A stretch of DNA of 6,369 nt from Acidobacteriota bacterium. Its GTDB lineage: Bacteria > Acidobacteriota > Blastocatellia > Pyrinomonadales > Pyrinomonadaceae. Shown piece after piece: positions 1-5,323 of the stretch (position 1 is the first letter of the stretch; each line of letters opens with the position of its first letter). A program made the translations under genes and the position numbers. The stretch is taken from NCBI GenBank assembly GCA_029862725.1, contig JAOTWT010000186.1, positions 1 to 6,369 of the forward strand, read 5' to 3'. The notes under the pieces were generated by a model that saw only the letters and a list, made by a program, of their open reading frames with translations, was not told where the DNA came from and searched no databases.

Positions 1-1
1 G

Positions 2-229
2 AAATGGGTTGTGACCTATCTTCAGACGATACCGGGGATTGGTTCGGGTGTTTGGGAAGGTGAAAAGGAAGGCAAGAATATGGTCATGCGCCAAAAGAGA
101 GGTGAAAACGAAAGCCGTCTTACCTTTTCAAATATCACCGAAAACAGCTTTGATTGGATCGGCGAAAATGTCGGAAAAAACGGAACGGCATCGGGCTGGA
201 AAATCAGCTGCAAACGAAGGGAAAAATAA
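2..229 (+). CDS. C-terminal fragment of a small beta-barrel-like hypothetical protein (5' end outside window)
   Basis: The frame is open from the left edge to a TAA at 227-229 and gives about 75 residues, starting Lys-Trp-Val-Val-Thr-Tyr-Leu. An in-frame GTG at 11 exists, but the frame continues upstream of it without a stop, so the true start is probably outside the window. The pattern is of alternating beta strands: a VWEGE turn, a short hydrophobic strand, then Arg-Leu-Thr-Phe-Ser-Asn-Ile-Thr-(x)3-Ser-Phe-Asp-Trp, a Gly-Thr-Ala-Ser-Gly-Trp stretch and a basic end CKRREK. This resembles the C-terminus of lipocalin-like or DUF1579-like proteins, in which an 'F.nIT..sFdW' strand is followed by a Trp-containing strand and a final Arg/Lys-rich strand. 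That is family memory, not a search result. Function is unknown and no signal peptide can be judged. It is shorter than any reliable domain, so it could still be chance, but the composition looks genuinely coding. Confidence 0.55.
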   Translation, partial: KWVVTYLQTIPGIGSGVWEGEKEGKNMVMRQKRGENESRLTFSNITENSFDWIGENVGKNGTASGWKISCKRREK

Positions 230-409
230 CATTCACTGTCATTTCGAACTTTGATCGTACCTTCTTCCGAGTCAACATAAGCGATGCGTGAACGCTCCGG
301 CGATATCCTCGCATTTCGCCATTTCCTTAATCTCCTTCATCCCTTCTAAAAATACCCGCCCACACTCTCACGTATCCCCGCCTTCTCGCCCTCGTGAGCA
401 CATTCCTGC
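230..409. other. Intergenic region upstream of the thiC promoter, no gene seen
   Basis: I find no convincing gene, repeat or T-tract terminator here. A weak AGCG/CGCT inverted pair at 280-283/293-296 is the only structure noticed and has no following T run, so the upstream gene has no obvious intrinsic terminator. Confidence 0.5.
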
Positions 410-415
410 TACAAT
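410..415 (+). promoter_or_regulatory. Candidate -10 element of the thiC promoter
   Basis: TACAAT matches the sigma-70 -10 consensus at five of six positions. A start site about 6-8 bases downstream would be near 421-423, just before the first paired base of the TPP aptamer at 427. This placement is the main support. No good -35 (TTGACA-like) is visible 16-18 bases upstream, so strength and sigma factor are uncertain. Confidence 0.45.
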
Positions 416-426
416 TACGCCACACT

Positions 427-525
427 TATTTTTCAGGGGAGCCCTCACGGGCTGAGAGTCCTTTTCGTTATAGGAGACCCTTTGAACCTGATTTGGGTAA
501 ACCCGGGTTGATAACTAGGGAAGTG
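427..525 (+). promoter_or_regulatory. TPP (thiamin pyrophosphate) riboswitch aptamer, THI box
   Basis: All core TPP aptamer blocks are present in order. P1 can form between 427-434 and 518-525, with several G-U pairs. AGGGG at 435-439 faces ACCC at 477-480 (P2). GCCC at 441-444 pairs with GGGC at 449-452 (P3). The invariant CTGAGA, which recognises the pyrimidine, is at 452-457. GAACCTGAT follows at 484-492, and the conserved closing AGGGAAG is at 517-523. The P4/P5 arm (GGGTAAACCC, 495-504) is somewhat longer than in minimal examples. It lies upstream of thiC on the same strand, the classic arrangement in which bound TPP represses HMP synthesis. The mechanism (termination, translation or Rho) cannot be read directly. 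No hairpin plus T run follows within the leader, so translational or Rho-dependent control is more likely. Confidence 0.96.
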
Positions 526-627
526 AATTTCCGGGAACTTCGGCAAAAAGACATCGGTTAAGACCGCGATAAGCTCAGCAAGGGCTGCGTTTAGTGCGAT
601 TTAATCGAAGACTTGAGGCCATTGGTC

Positions 628-732
628 ATGGAAAACGGTTCAGAAGCGAATCGTCCGGTAAGATGGGTCCGCATGTATCGGTGGATACGGCTGGCGCCCT
701 TTAAGCATCGTCCTAGTTGTCAATCCGGGTGA
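628..732 (+). CDS. Candidate 34-residue leader peptide in the thiC 5' leader
   Basis: An ATG at 628 is preceded by GAGG at 615-618, nine bases upstream, a plausible Shine-Dalgarno. The frame runs 34 codons to TGA at 730-732, which is 18 bases before the thiC ATG. The peptide is basic and tryptophan/arginine-rich in the middle (RWVRMYRWIRL) with no recognisable domain. The start codon sits in a small hairpin (CCAT/ATGG, 619-631). The stop lies inside the hairpin that covers part of the thiC ribosome-binding site, so a terminating ribosome would open that structure. This geometry suggests translational coupling. An open frame of this length is not statistically surprising, so the call rests on the Shine-Dalgarno and position alone. 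Confidence 0.25.
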   Translation: MENGSEANRPVRWVRMYRWIRLAPFKHRPSCQSG

Positions 733-744
733 AACCGACGGAGG
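724..744 (+). promoter_or_regulatory. thiC ribosome-binding site partly enclosed in a hairpin
   Basis: GGAGG at 740-744 lies six bases before the ATG at 751 and fixes the thiC start. TCCG at 724-727 can pair with CGGA at 739-742, and GGT at 728-730 with ACC at 734-736, leaving a two-base GA bulge at 737-738. The stem therefore captures the 5' half of the Shine-Dalgarno. This is a candidate sequestering element of the riboswitch expression platform. Pairing was found by eye and no folding energy was computed. Confidence 0.45.
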
Positions 745-750
745 AAGAAA

Positions 751-2679
751 ATGAAAGAAGAACAAACCAGCACAGAAGTTAAACTCCCAAAATCCAGAAA
801 GATATACATCGAGACCAACGGCAGTTCGGTCAATCAAAACAAACACAACCTCAGAGTTCCATTTCGGGAGATCGAACTGACCCCGACCCGTAATCACGAG
901 GACAAGCTCGAGGAAAACCCCGCGGTGCGCGTTTATGACACCAGCGGTATCTGGACCGACCCGGATGAAAAATGCGAGGTGACCGATGGCCTGCCGGCCT
1001 TGAGAAGAGAATGGATCGTTGCCCGCGGCGATGTCGAAGAATATGAAGGACGCGAGGTGCAGCCGCAGGATAACGGCTACTTGACCGTCGGTGCAGAAGG
1101 GATCGCTAAAGAAAAAGAAGAAGGCAGACTCGAAGAATTTCCCGCTCTCAAGCGACCACCATTACGGGCAAAACCCGGACACAACGTGACCCAGATGCAC
1201 TACGCCAAAAAGGGCATCATCACCCCGGAAATGGAGTTTGTCGCGATCCGGGAGAACCTGGGCCGGCAGGCCGCTTTCGACGCGATCACAAAGGATCTCC
1301 GCGACGACCGCTCGTCGCTTCACCACCAACACAAAGGCGAAAGCTTCGGCGCCGCGATTCCCGAGTTTGTCACACCCGAGTTCGTGCGCGACGAGGTTGC
1401 CCGCGGGCGCGCGATCATCCCAAACAATGTCAACCATCCCGAATCCGAACCGATGGCGATCGGACGCAATTTTCTCGTCAAGATCAACGCCAATATCGGG
1501 AATTCGGCCGTCGCTTCGTCGATAGAAGAGGAAGTCGAAAAGATGCGTTGGGCGACGCTGTGGGGGGCAGACACCGTGATGGACCTCTCGACCGGCAAAA
1601 ACATACACGCCACACGCGAATGGATACTGCGCAACTCTCCGGTCCCGATCGGGACGGTACCGATCTACCAGGCGCTCGAGAAAGTAAACGGTAAGGCAGA
1701 AGACCTGACCTGGGAGATCTACCGCGACACATTGATCGAGCAGGCCGAACAGGGCGTCGACTATTTCACGATCCACGCCGGTATACGCCTTCCCTATATC
1801 CCGATGACCGCCAAACGCACAACCGGGATCGTCTCGCGCGGCGGTTCGATAATGGCGAAATGGTGTCTCGCGCATCATGAAGAGAGTTTTCTCTACACGC
1901 GTTTCCGCGAGATCTGCGAGATCATGGCCGCCTACGATGTCGCGTTCAGCCTCGGCGACGGCCTCAGGCCGGGTTCGATCGCGGACGCCAACGACGAGGC
2001 GCAGTTTGCAGAGCTCGATACGCTCGGCGAGTTGACCGAGATCGCCTGGGAAATGGACTGCCAGACGATGATCGAGGGCCCGGGACATGTTCCGATGCAT
2101 TTGATCAAGGAGAACATGGACAAACAGCTCGAGATCTGCGGCGAGGCCCCGTTTTATACGCTCGGGCCTCTAACCACCGATATCGCACCGGGTTACGACC
2201 ACATCACATCGGGAATCGGAGCGGCGATGATCGGCTGGTTCGGAACCGCGATGCTCTGCTACGTCACTCCGAAAGAACACCTTGGCCTTCCAAACAAACA
2301 GGATGTCAAAGAAGGAGTGATCACATATAAACTCGCCGCCCACGCCGCGGACCTTGCGAAGGGTCATCCGGGAGCGCAGTACCGCGACAACGCATTATCG
2401 AAGGCGCGATTCGAGTTCCGCTGGGAAGACCAGTTCAATCTCGGTCTAGATCCCGAAAAGGCAAAAGAATTTCACGATGAAACGCTCCCGGCCGAAGGCG
2501 CGAAACTGGCGCATTTCTGTTCGATGTGCGGACCGCATTTTTGTTCGATGAAGATCACGCAGGACGTTCGTGAATATGCGAAAGAGCAAAACGTCGAGGC
2601 CGAAAAGGCGTTGGCGGTCGGAATGGCCGAAAAGGCGAAGGAGTTTGTTGAGGAAGGTGGGGAGATTTACAAGAAATAG
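751..2679 (+). CDS. thiC: Phosphomethylpyrimidine synthase ThiC (HMP-P synthase)
   Basis: ThiC is a cytosolic radical-SAM enzyme that rearranges 5-aminoimidazole ribotide into hydroxymethylpyrimidine phosphate, the pyrimidine half of thiamin. The 642-residue product is full length for the long bacterial form. An N-terminal ThiC-associated region occupies roughly the first 110 residues, followed by the barrel catalytic domain. Family blocks seen include NHPESEPMAIGRNF (228-241), NANIGNSAV (about 245-253), SRGGS (362-366), EGPGHVPMH (442-450) and GPLTTDIAPGYDHITS (472-487). His446 and His510 are 64 residues apart, matching the metal-binding histidine pair known from ThiC structures. The C-terminal CX2CX4C motif (Cys590, Cys593, Cys598) binds the [4Fe-4S] cluster. 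The start is set by GGAGG six bases upstream. It stands alone, controlled by the upstream TPP riboswitch. Its TAG stop runs directly into heptamer repeats. No defect is visible. Confidence 0.98.
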   Translation: MKEEQTSTEVKLPKSRKIYIETNGSSVNQNKHNLRVPFREIELTPTRNHEDKLEENPAVRVYDTSGIWTDPDEKCEVTDGLPALRREWIVARGDVEEYEGREVQPQDNGYLTVGAEGIAKEKEEGRLEEFPALKRPPLRAKPGHNVTQMHYAKKGIITPEMEFVAIRENLGRQAAFDAITKDLRDDRSSLHHQHKGESFGAAIPEFVTPEFVRDEVARGRAIIPNNVNHPESEPMAIGRNFLVKINANIGNSAVASSIEEEVEKMRWATLWGADTVMDLSTGKNIHATREWILRNSPVPIGTVPIYQALEKVNGKAEDLTWEIYRDTLIEQAEQGVDYFTIHAGIRLPYIPMTAKRTTGIVSRGGSIMAKWCLAHHEESFLYTRFREICEIMAAYDVAFSLGDGLRPGSIADANDEAQFAELDTLGELTEIAWEMDCQTMIEGPGHVPMHLIKENMDKQLEICGEAPFYTLGPLTTDIAPGYDHITSGIGAAMIGWFGTAMLCYVTPKEHLGLPNKQDVKEGVITYKLAAHAADLAKGHPGAQYRDNALSKARFEFRWEDQFNLGLDPEKAKEFHDETLPAEGAKLAHFCSMCGPHFCSMKITQDVREYAKEQNVEAEKALAVGMAEKAKEFVEEGGEIYKK

Positions 2680-2825
2680 GATTCAGGATTCAGGATTCAG
2701 GATTCAGGAGAAGAAGGGGTCGGGAAAATAAGGAGTCAGGAGTCAGGATTCAGGAGTCAGGATTCAGGAGAAGAAGGGGTCGGGAAAATAAGGAGTCAGG
2801 AGTCAGGATTCAGGATTCAGGACTC
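2679..2825 (+). repeat. Heptamer repeat block 1 (GGATTCA/GGAGTCA), with a 60-bp tandem duplication
   Basis: The block starts with the last G of the thiC TAG stop. It is built of 7-bp units GGATTCA or GGAGTCA, interrupted by a purine-rich stretch (GAGAAGAAGGGGTCGGGAAA and onward). Bases 2701-2760 and 2761-2820 are tandem copies of one 60-bp segment differing at a single position (2756 G, 2816 T). I count 14 GANTC pentamers in the block. Because the period is seven, the repeat shifts reading frame at each unit. On the opposite strand the same units read TGAATCC and supply stops in all three frames. Blocks 2 and 3 belong to the same family in the opposite orientation. Confidence 0.9.
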
Positions 2826-2861
2826 ATATATTTAAAAAGAAGGGAGGAAGGAGCCAAAGAA

Positions 2862-2877
2862 GAGAAAGCGATTTCTC
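2862..2877 (+). promoter_or_regulatory. Hairpin with GCGA (GNRA) tetraloop upstream of the four-helix-bundle gene
   Basis: GAGAAA (2862-2867) pairs perfectly with TTTCTC (2872-2877) around a GCGA loop, a GNRA-type tetraloop. It ends 31 bases before the next start codon. No T run follows, so it is not an intrinsic terminator. It could protect or regulate the 5' end of the downstream message, or be incidental. A TATATT at 2827-2832 is a possible -10 that would place this hairpin in the transcript, but no -35 is evident. Confidence 0.35.
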
Positions 2878-2908
2878 AGTACAAAATAAAACTAAAGGAG
2901 TAACTAAG

Positions 2909-3283
2909 ATGACCTCACAATCATTTCGAAATCTCATTGCATGGCAAAAAGCGCATGCTTTCGTATTGGACATTTACAGACTCACAGAATCATTTCCAAA
3001 TCGTGAGATGTATTCCTTAACAAAGCAGATCCGTCGTTCGGCCGTCTCGATCCCGGCAAATATAGCCGAAGGCTATCGAAAAAGAACAAACGCCGAAAAG
3101 TCCAGGCTCTTTGATATTGCTCTGGGTTCGCTAGAGGAAACCCGATACTACCTGATCCTGGCTGACGATCTAAAATACTCGCCCACCTTGAAGGTCCAGG
3201 AATCTGTCGACGAAGTCGGAAAAATATTGTATTCCTACAATCGTGCGGTCCGAAAAAACATTGGAAAAGAAAATATTAACTGA
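2909..3283 (+). CDS. Four-helix-bundle protein, 23S rRNA intervening-sequence protein (IVP/S23) family
   Basis: This 124-residue protein carries the family pattern throughout: F6-x-N-L-x-A-W-Q-K near the N-terminus, YRLTESFP (23-30), QIRRSAVSIPANIAEG (40-55) and ALGSLEE (71-77), followed by the last helices. Members form helical bundles that oligomerise. They were first noticed inside insertions of 23S rRNA genes, and relatives include the Avd accessory protein of diversity-generating retroelements. Their biochemical role is poorly defined. AAGGAG at 2895-2900, eight bases before the ATG, supports the start. There is no rRNA, reverse transcriptase or variable-repeat pair nearby, so neither classic context applies. 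It is flanked by heptamer blocks in opposite orientations, its TGA stop is the first triplet of block 2, and its base composition is more AT-rich than thiC or the aminotransferase. These signs suggest an acquired insertion. Family assignment is strong; function is unknown. Confidence 0.9.
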   Translation: MTSQSFRNLIAWQKAHAFVLDIYRLTESFPNREMYSLTKQIRRSAVSIPANIAEGYRKRTNAEKSRLFDIALGSLEETRYYLILADDLKYSPTLKVQESVDEVGKILYSYNRAVRKNIGKENIN

Positions 3284-3450
3284 ATCCCGACTCCCGAATC
3301 CCGAATCCTTGAGCTGAATCCCGAATCCTGAATTCTGTATTCTTGAGCTGAATCCTGAATCCCGAATCCCGAATCCTTTCTTCCTGTATCCTGAATCCCG
3401 AATCCCGAATCCTTTCTTCCTGTATCCTGAATCCTGAATCCTGTATTCTT
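3281..3450 (-). repeat. Heptamer repeat block 2 (opposite orientation), with a 36-bp tandem duplication
   Basis: On the plus strand the units read GAATCCC, GAATCCT or GACTCCC, the reverse complement of block 1. The block opens with the TGA stop of the four-helix-bundle gene. Bases 3355-3390 and 3391-3426 are exact tandem copies of a 36-bp segment that includes a TTTCTTCCTGTATC spacer. A 28-base string at 3335-3362 recurs exactly in block 3 at 5296-5323. I count 15 GANTC pentamers, mostly seven bases apart. The block ends six bases before the ATG of the aminotransferase and so occupies its expected ribosome-binding region. Confidence 0.9.
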
Positions 3451-3456
3451 TAAATC

Positions 3457-4584
3457 ATGATCCAGATGGTCGACCTCAAGGGTCAATACGAAAAAATCAA
3501 AGAAGAGATTGATGCTGCGGTACTGGATGTCGTCTCCTCAACGGCATTTATCAACGGCCCTTCGGTCAAGCAGTTCCAGGCAAACCTCGAACATTACCTC
3601 GGCGTGAAACACGTGATTCCCTGTGCAAACGGGACCGACGCGCTTCAGGTGTCGCTTATGGCACTCGGCCTCGAACCGGGCGATGAGGTGTTGGTTCCCG
3701 CGTTTACATACGTCGCGACGATGGAGGTGATCGCATTGCTCGGCCTCAATCCGGTGATGGTCGATGTCGATGAAAGCACATTCAACACGACGGCTGACAT
3801 CGTCGAAGCAGCGATTACGCCGAACACAAGAGCAATCGTGCCGGTACATCTATTCGGGCAATCGTGCGACATGGAGCCGATCATGGAAGTCGCGCGGAAG
3901 CATCGCCTGTTTGTTATCGAGGACAACGCGCAGGCAATCGGCGCCGATTATACGATGCCCGACGGTTCGACAAAGAAAGCGGGAACGGTCGGCAACGTCG
4001 GCTGTACATCGTTTTTTCCGGCCAAAAACCTCGGCTGTTACGGTGACGGCGGCGCGATCTTTACGGATGACGACGAACTTGCCGCACGGCTCAGGATGGT
4101 CGTCAACCACGGACAGTCGGAGCAGTATTATCACGATGTGGTCGGTGTTAACTCGCGTCTGGATTCCATCCAGGCGGCCGTTCTGGATGTAAAACTGAAG
4201 TATCTTGACCAATACGCCGCTGCGCGAAACCGGGTTGCCGAGACTTATGACGAGGCGTTCGAGAATATCGAGGAGATCACGACTCCCGTACGCGAGCGGA
4301 CCTCGACGCATGTTTTCCACCAGTACACTTTGAAGGTCGGCGGCGAGCAGAGAGACGCCCTGAAAGCGTTTTTGAACGGGAAAGGGATCCCCGCCAACAT
4401 CTATTATCCGTTACCGCTTTATGATCAAAAGGCCTATTCCAAATATGTCGATTCGGGCTTTACGCTGCCCGCGACCGAGCGTCTGTGCCGGCAAGTGCTG
4501 TCGCTTCCTATACATACCGAGATGACCGACGAGATTCAGGCTGTAATTATCGACGGGGTCAATGAGTATTTTGCAGTTCGGTGA
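3457..4584 (+). CDS. DegT/DnrJ/EryC1/StrS family PLP-dependent sugar aminotransferase
   Basis: This cytosolic enzyme moves an amino group, normally from glutamate, onto a keto-sugar nucleotide for surface glycan synthesis. Its 375 residues are normal for the family. Visible signatures are CANGTDA (56-62), FTYVATMEVIALLG, VIEDNAQAIGA with Asp156 to pair with the PLP ring nitrogen, SFFPAKNLGCYGDGGA with PLP-lysine Lys190, and GVNSRLDSIQAA (230-241). From memory the closest characterised relative is WbpE-like (UDP-3-keto-GlcNAcA 3-aminotransferase). FdtB/QdtB- or VioA-type dTDP-sugar enzymes are alternatives, so no gene symbol is given. The start at 3457 fits the usual family N-terminus, but no purine-rich Shine-Dalgarno is visible because repeat block 2 ends six bases upstream. 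The TGA stop falls inside a 9/18-bp repeat. It converges with rfbB across the repeat spacer. Confidence 0.93.
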   Translation: MIQMVDLKGQYEKIKEEIDAAVLDVVSSTAFINGPSVKQFQANLEHYLGVKHVIPCANGTDALQVSLMALGLEPGDEVLVPAFTYVATMEVIALLGLNPVMVDVDESTFNTTADIVEAAITPNTRAIVPVHLFGQSCDMEPIMEVARKHRLFVIEDNAQAIGADYTMPDGSTKKAGTVGNVGCTSFFPAKNLGCYGDGGAIFTDDDELAARLRMVVNHGQSEQYYHDVVGVNSRLDSIQAAVLDVKLKYLDQYAAARNRVAETYDEAFENIEEITTPVRERTSTHVFHQYTLKVGGEQRDALKAFLNGKGIPANIYYPLPLYDQKAYSKYVDSGFTLPATERLCRQVLSLPIHTEMTDEIQAVIIDGVNEYFAVR

Positions 4585-4618
4585 GTTTGACGAGTTCGGT
4601 GAGTTTGGCGAGTTCAGA
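4574..4618 (+). repeat. 9/18-bp tandem repeat overlapping the aminotransferase stop codon
   Basis: Five 9-bp units occur in a row: CAGTTCGGT, GAGTTTGAC, GAGTTCGGT, GAGTTTGGC, GAGTTCAGA. They alternate as two types, giving an 18-bp period. The first unit covers the last codons of the aminotransferase, and the TGA stop (4582-4584) spans the first unit boundary. The repeat is distinct from the heptamer family, but sits at a stop codon in the same way. Confidence 0.75.
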
Positions 4619-4620
4619 TA

Positions 4621-4708
4621 ACTGCCGCGTAGCGGCAAGAGTCCGCTAGCCGCGGCCTTCAGGCCGCGGTTCGCAGATAAAGGAACGTTTTCGTCGCGTC
4701 AGCGACGA
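4621..4708 (-). repeat. Diverged, inverted two-hairpin element (REP/BIME-like left arm)
   Basis: Three strong hairpins lie here: TGCCGC/GCGGCA at 4623-4628/4632-4637 with a GTA loop; CCGCGGCCT/AGGCCGCGG at 4650-4658/4661-4669; and TCGTCGC/GCGACGA at 4691-4697/4702-4708 with a GTCA loop. The first two, joined by GTCCGCTAGC, correspond in order and sequence to the reverse complement of the 72-bp unit downstream, where the joint reads GTCTGCTAGC. The third is the reverse complement of a hairpin at 4769-4784. The segment is therefore an older copy of the same element facing the opposite way. None has a T run typical of an intrinsic terminator. Confidence 0.75.
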
Positions 4709-4789
4709 TCGAAATCAAAATCTGTGTCTACACTCGCCGCTCGCAACCATAAGCGGCGCCAGTTCCGGCGTCGCTGACGCGACGGTAAA

Positions 4790-5221
4790 TGTTTGAATAT
4801 TCCCGACCCGTGGCCTGAAGGCCACGGCTAGCAGACTTCCTGTCGCTCACGCGACGGTTAATGTTTGAATATTCCCGACCCGTGGCCTGAAGGCCACGGC
4901 TAGCAGACTTCCTGTCGCTCACGCGACGGTTAATGTTTGAATCCGCTCGACCCGCGGCCTGAAGGTCACGGCTAGCAGATTTCCTGTCGCTCACGCGACG
5001 ATTAATGTTTGAATATTCCCGACCCGCGGCCTGAAGGCCACGGCTAGCAGACTTCCTGTCGCTCACGCGACGGTTAATGTTTGAATATTCCCGACCCGTG
5101 GCCTGAAGGCCACGGCTAGCAGACTTCCTGTCGCTCACGCGACGGTTAATGTTTGAATATTCCCGACCCGTGGCCTGAAGGCCACGGCTAGCAGACTTCC
5201 TGTCGCTCACGCGACGGTTAA
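4790..5221 (+). repeat. Six tandem 72-bp palindrome-bearing units
   Basis: Units begin at 4790, 4862, 4934, 5006, 5078 and 5150, each exactly 72 bp. Units 1, 2, 5 and 6 are identical, unit 4 differs at one base, and unit 3 differs at eight. Each consists of TGTTTGAATATTCCCGACC, a CCGTGGCC/GGCCACGG hairpin with a TGAA loop, GCTAGCAGACTTC, a CTGTCGC/GCGACGG hairpin with a TCAC loop, and TTAA. A partial unit with the hairpin CGTCGC-TGAC-GCGACG (4769-4784) precedes the array. The substitutions in units 3 and 4 weaken the first stem without compensation. There are no unique spacers, so this is not CRISPR. Paired palindromes between convergent genes resemble REP/BIME elements. The near-identity implies recent amplification or homogenisation. 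Confidence 0.95.
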
Positions 5222-5323
5222 GGAATCCCGAATCCCGAATCCCGAATCCTGAATCCTGTATTCTTGAGCTGAATCCTGTATTCTTGAGCTGAATCCTGTA
5301 TTCTTGAGCTGAATCCTGAATCC
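5222..5323 (-). repeat. Heptamer repeat block 3, with three exact 20-bp copies
   Basis: On the plus strand this block starts where the last 72-bp unit ends. It carries GAATCCC/GAATCCT heptamers, then three exact tandem copies of GAATCCTGTATTCTTGAGCT at 5251-5270, 5271-5290 and 5291-5310, and ends against the rfbB stop codon. I count nine GANTC pentamers. Read along rfbB, the message would continue from its TGA directly into GGATTCAGG repeats, the same relation as thiC has to block 1. Confidence 0.9.

Larger units (their letters stand above)
526..750 (+). other. Long structured 5' leader between TPP aptamer and thiC
   Basis: About 225 nt separate the aptamer from the start codon, long for a simple ribosome-binding-site switch. 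Local hairpins visible by eye are: CGGT/ACCG at 555-558/563-566 with a TAAG loop; AAGC.CAGC/GCTG.GTTT at 571-592 with an AAGG loop; CCAT/ATGG at 619-622/628-631; GTATC/GATAC at 675-679/684-688 with a GGTG loop; and a hairpin at 724-742 touching the thiC Shine-Dalgarno. None is followed by a T run. The stretch may be the expression platform, may host a leader peptide (628-732), or may contain a separate RNA domain. I recognise no second known riboswitch class. Confidence 0.6.

Noticed and set aside
22..213. Minus-strand frame opposite the left-edge gene fragment
   Set aside because: The plus-strand frame shows a protein-like beta-strand pattern and is open to the edge. The antisense product is low-complexity Phe/Pro/Ser and has no Shine-Dalgarno that I can see.
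715..750. Possible cobalamin-type or other second aptamer, from CCGGGTGAAACCG
   Set aside because: The resemblance to the GGTGAAA segment of B12 riboswitches is short. The B12 box and the remaining conserved blocks are absent.
1162..2100. Long minus-strand open frame antisense to thiC (312 codons)
   Set aside because: It lies entirely within a strongly conserved thiC. Its translation is rich in arginine and histidine with no recognisable motif, typical of a shadow frame in GC-biased coding DNA.
2679..2825. G-quadruplex-forming region on the plus strand
   Set aside because: Most G runs are only two long with five-base loops, so at best weak two-tetrad structures are expected. The heptamer explanation is simpler.
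2679..3450. Diversity-generating retroelement suggested by the Avd-like four-helix-bundle gene
   Set aside because: There is no reverse transcriptase and no template/variable repeat pair with adenine-specific differences. The heptamers vary in a different way.
4621..4708. Intrinsic terminators for the aminotransferase gene
   Set aside because: The hairpins are strong, but none is followed by a T tract. Termination may still occur here, but the sequence does not show a canonical terminator.
4790..5221. CRISPR array
   Set aside because: The units are contiguous 72-bp tandem copies with no unique spacers, and no cas gene is present.
5251..5310. Tandem promoters in the 20-bp unit (TTGAGC as -35, TATTCT as -10)
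   Set aside because: The spacing between the two hexamers is 9 bp within neighbouring units and 29 bp across two units, neither compatible with a sigma-70 promoter.
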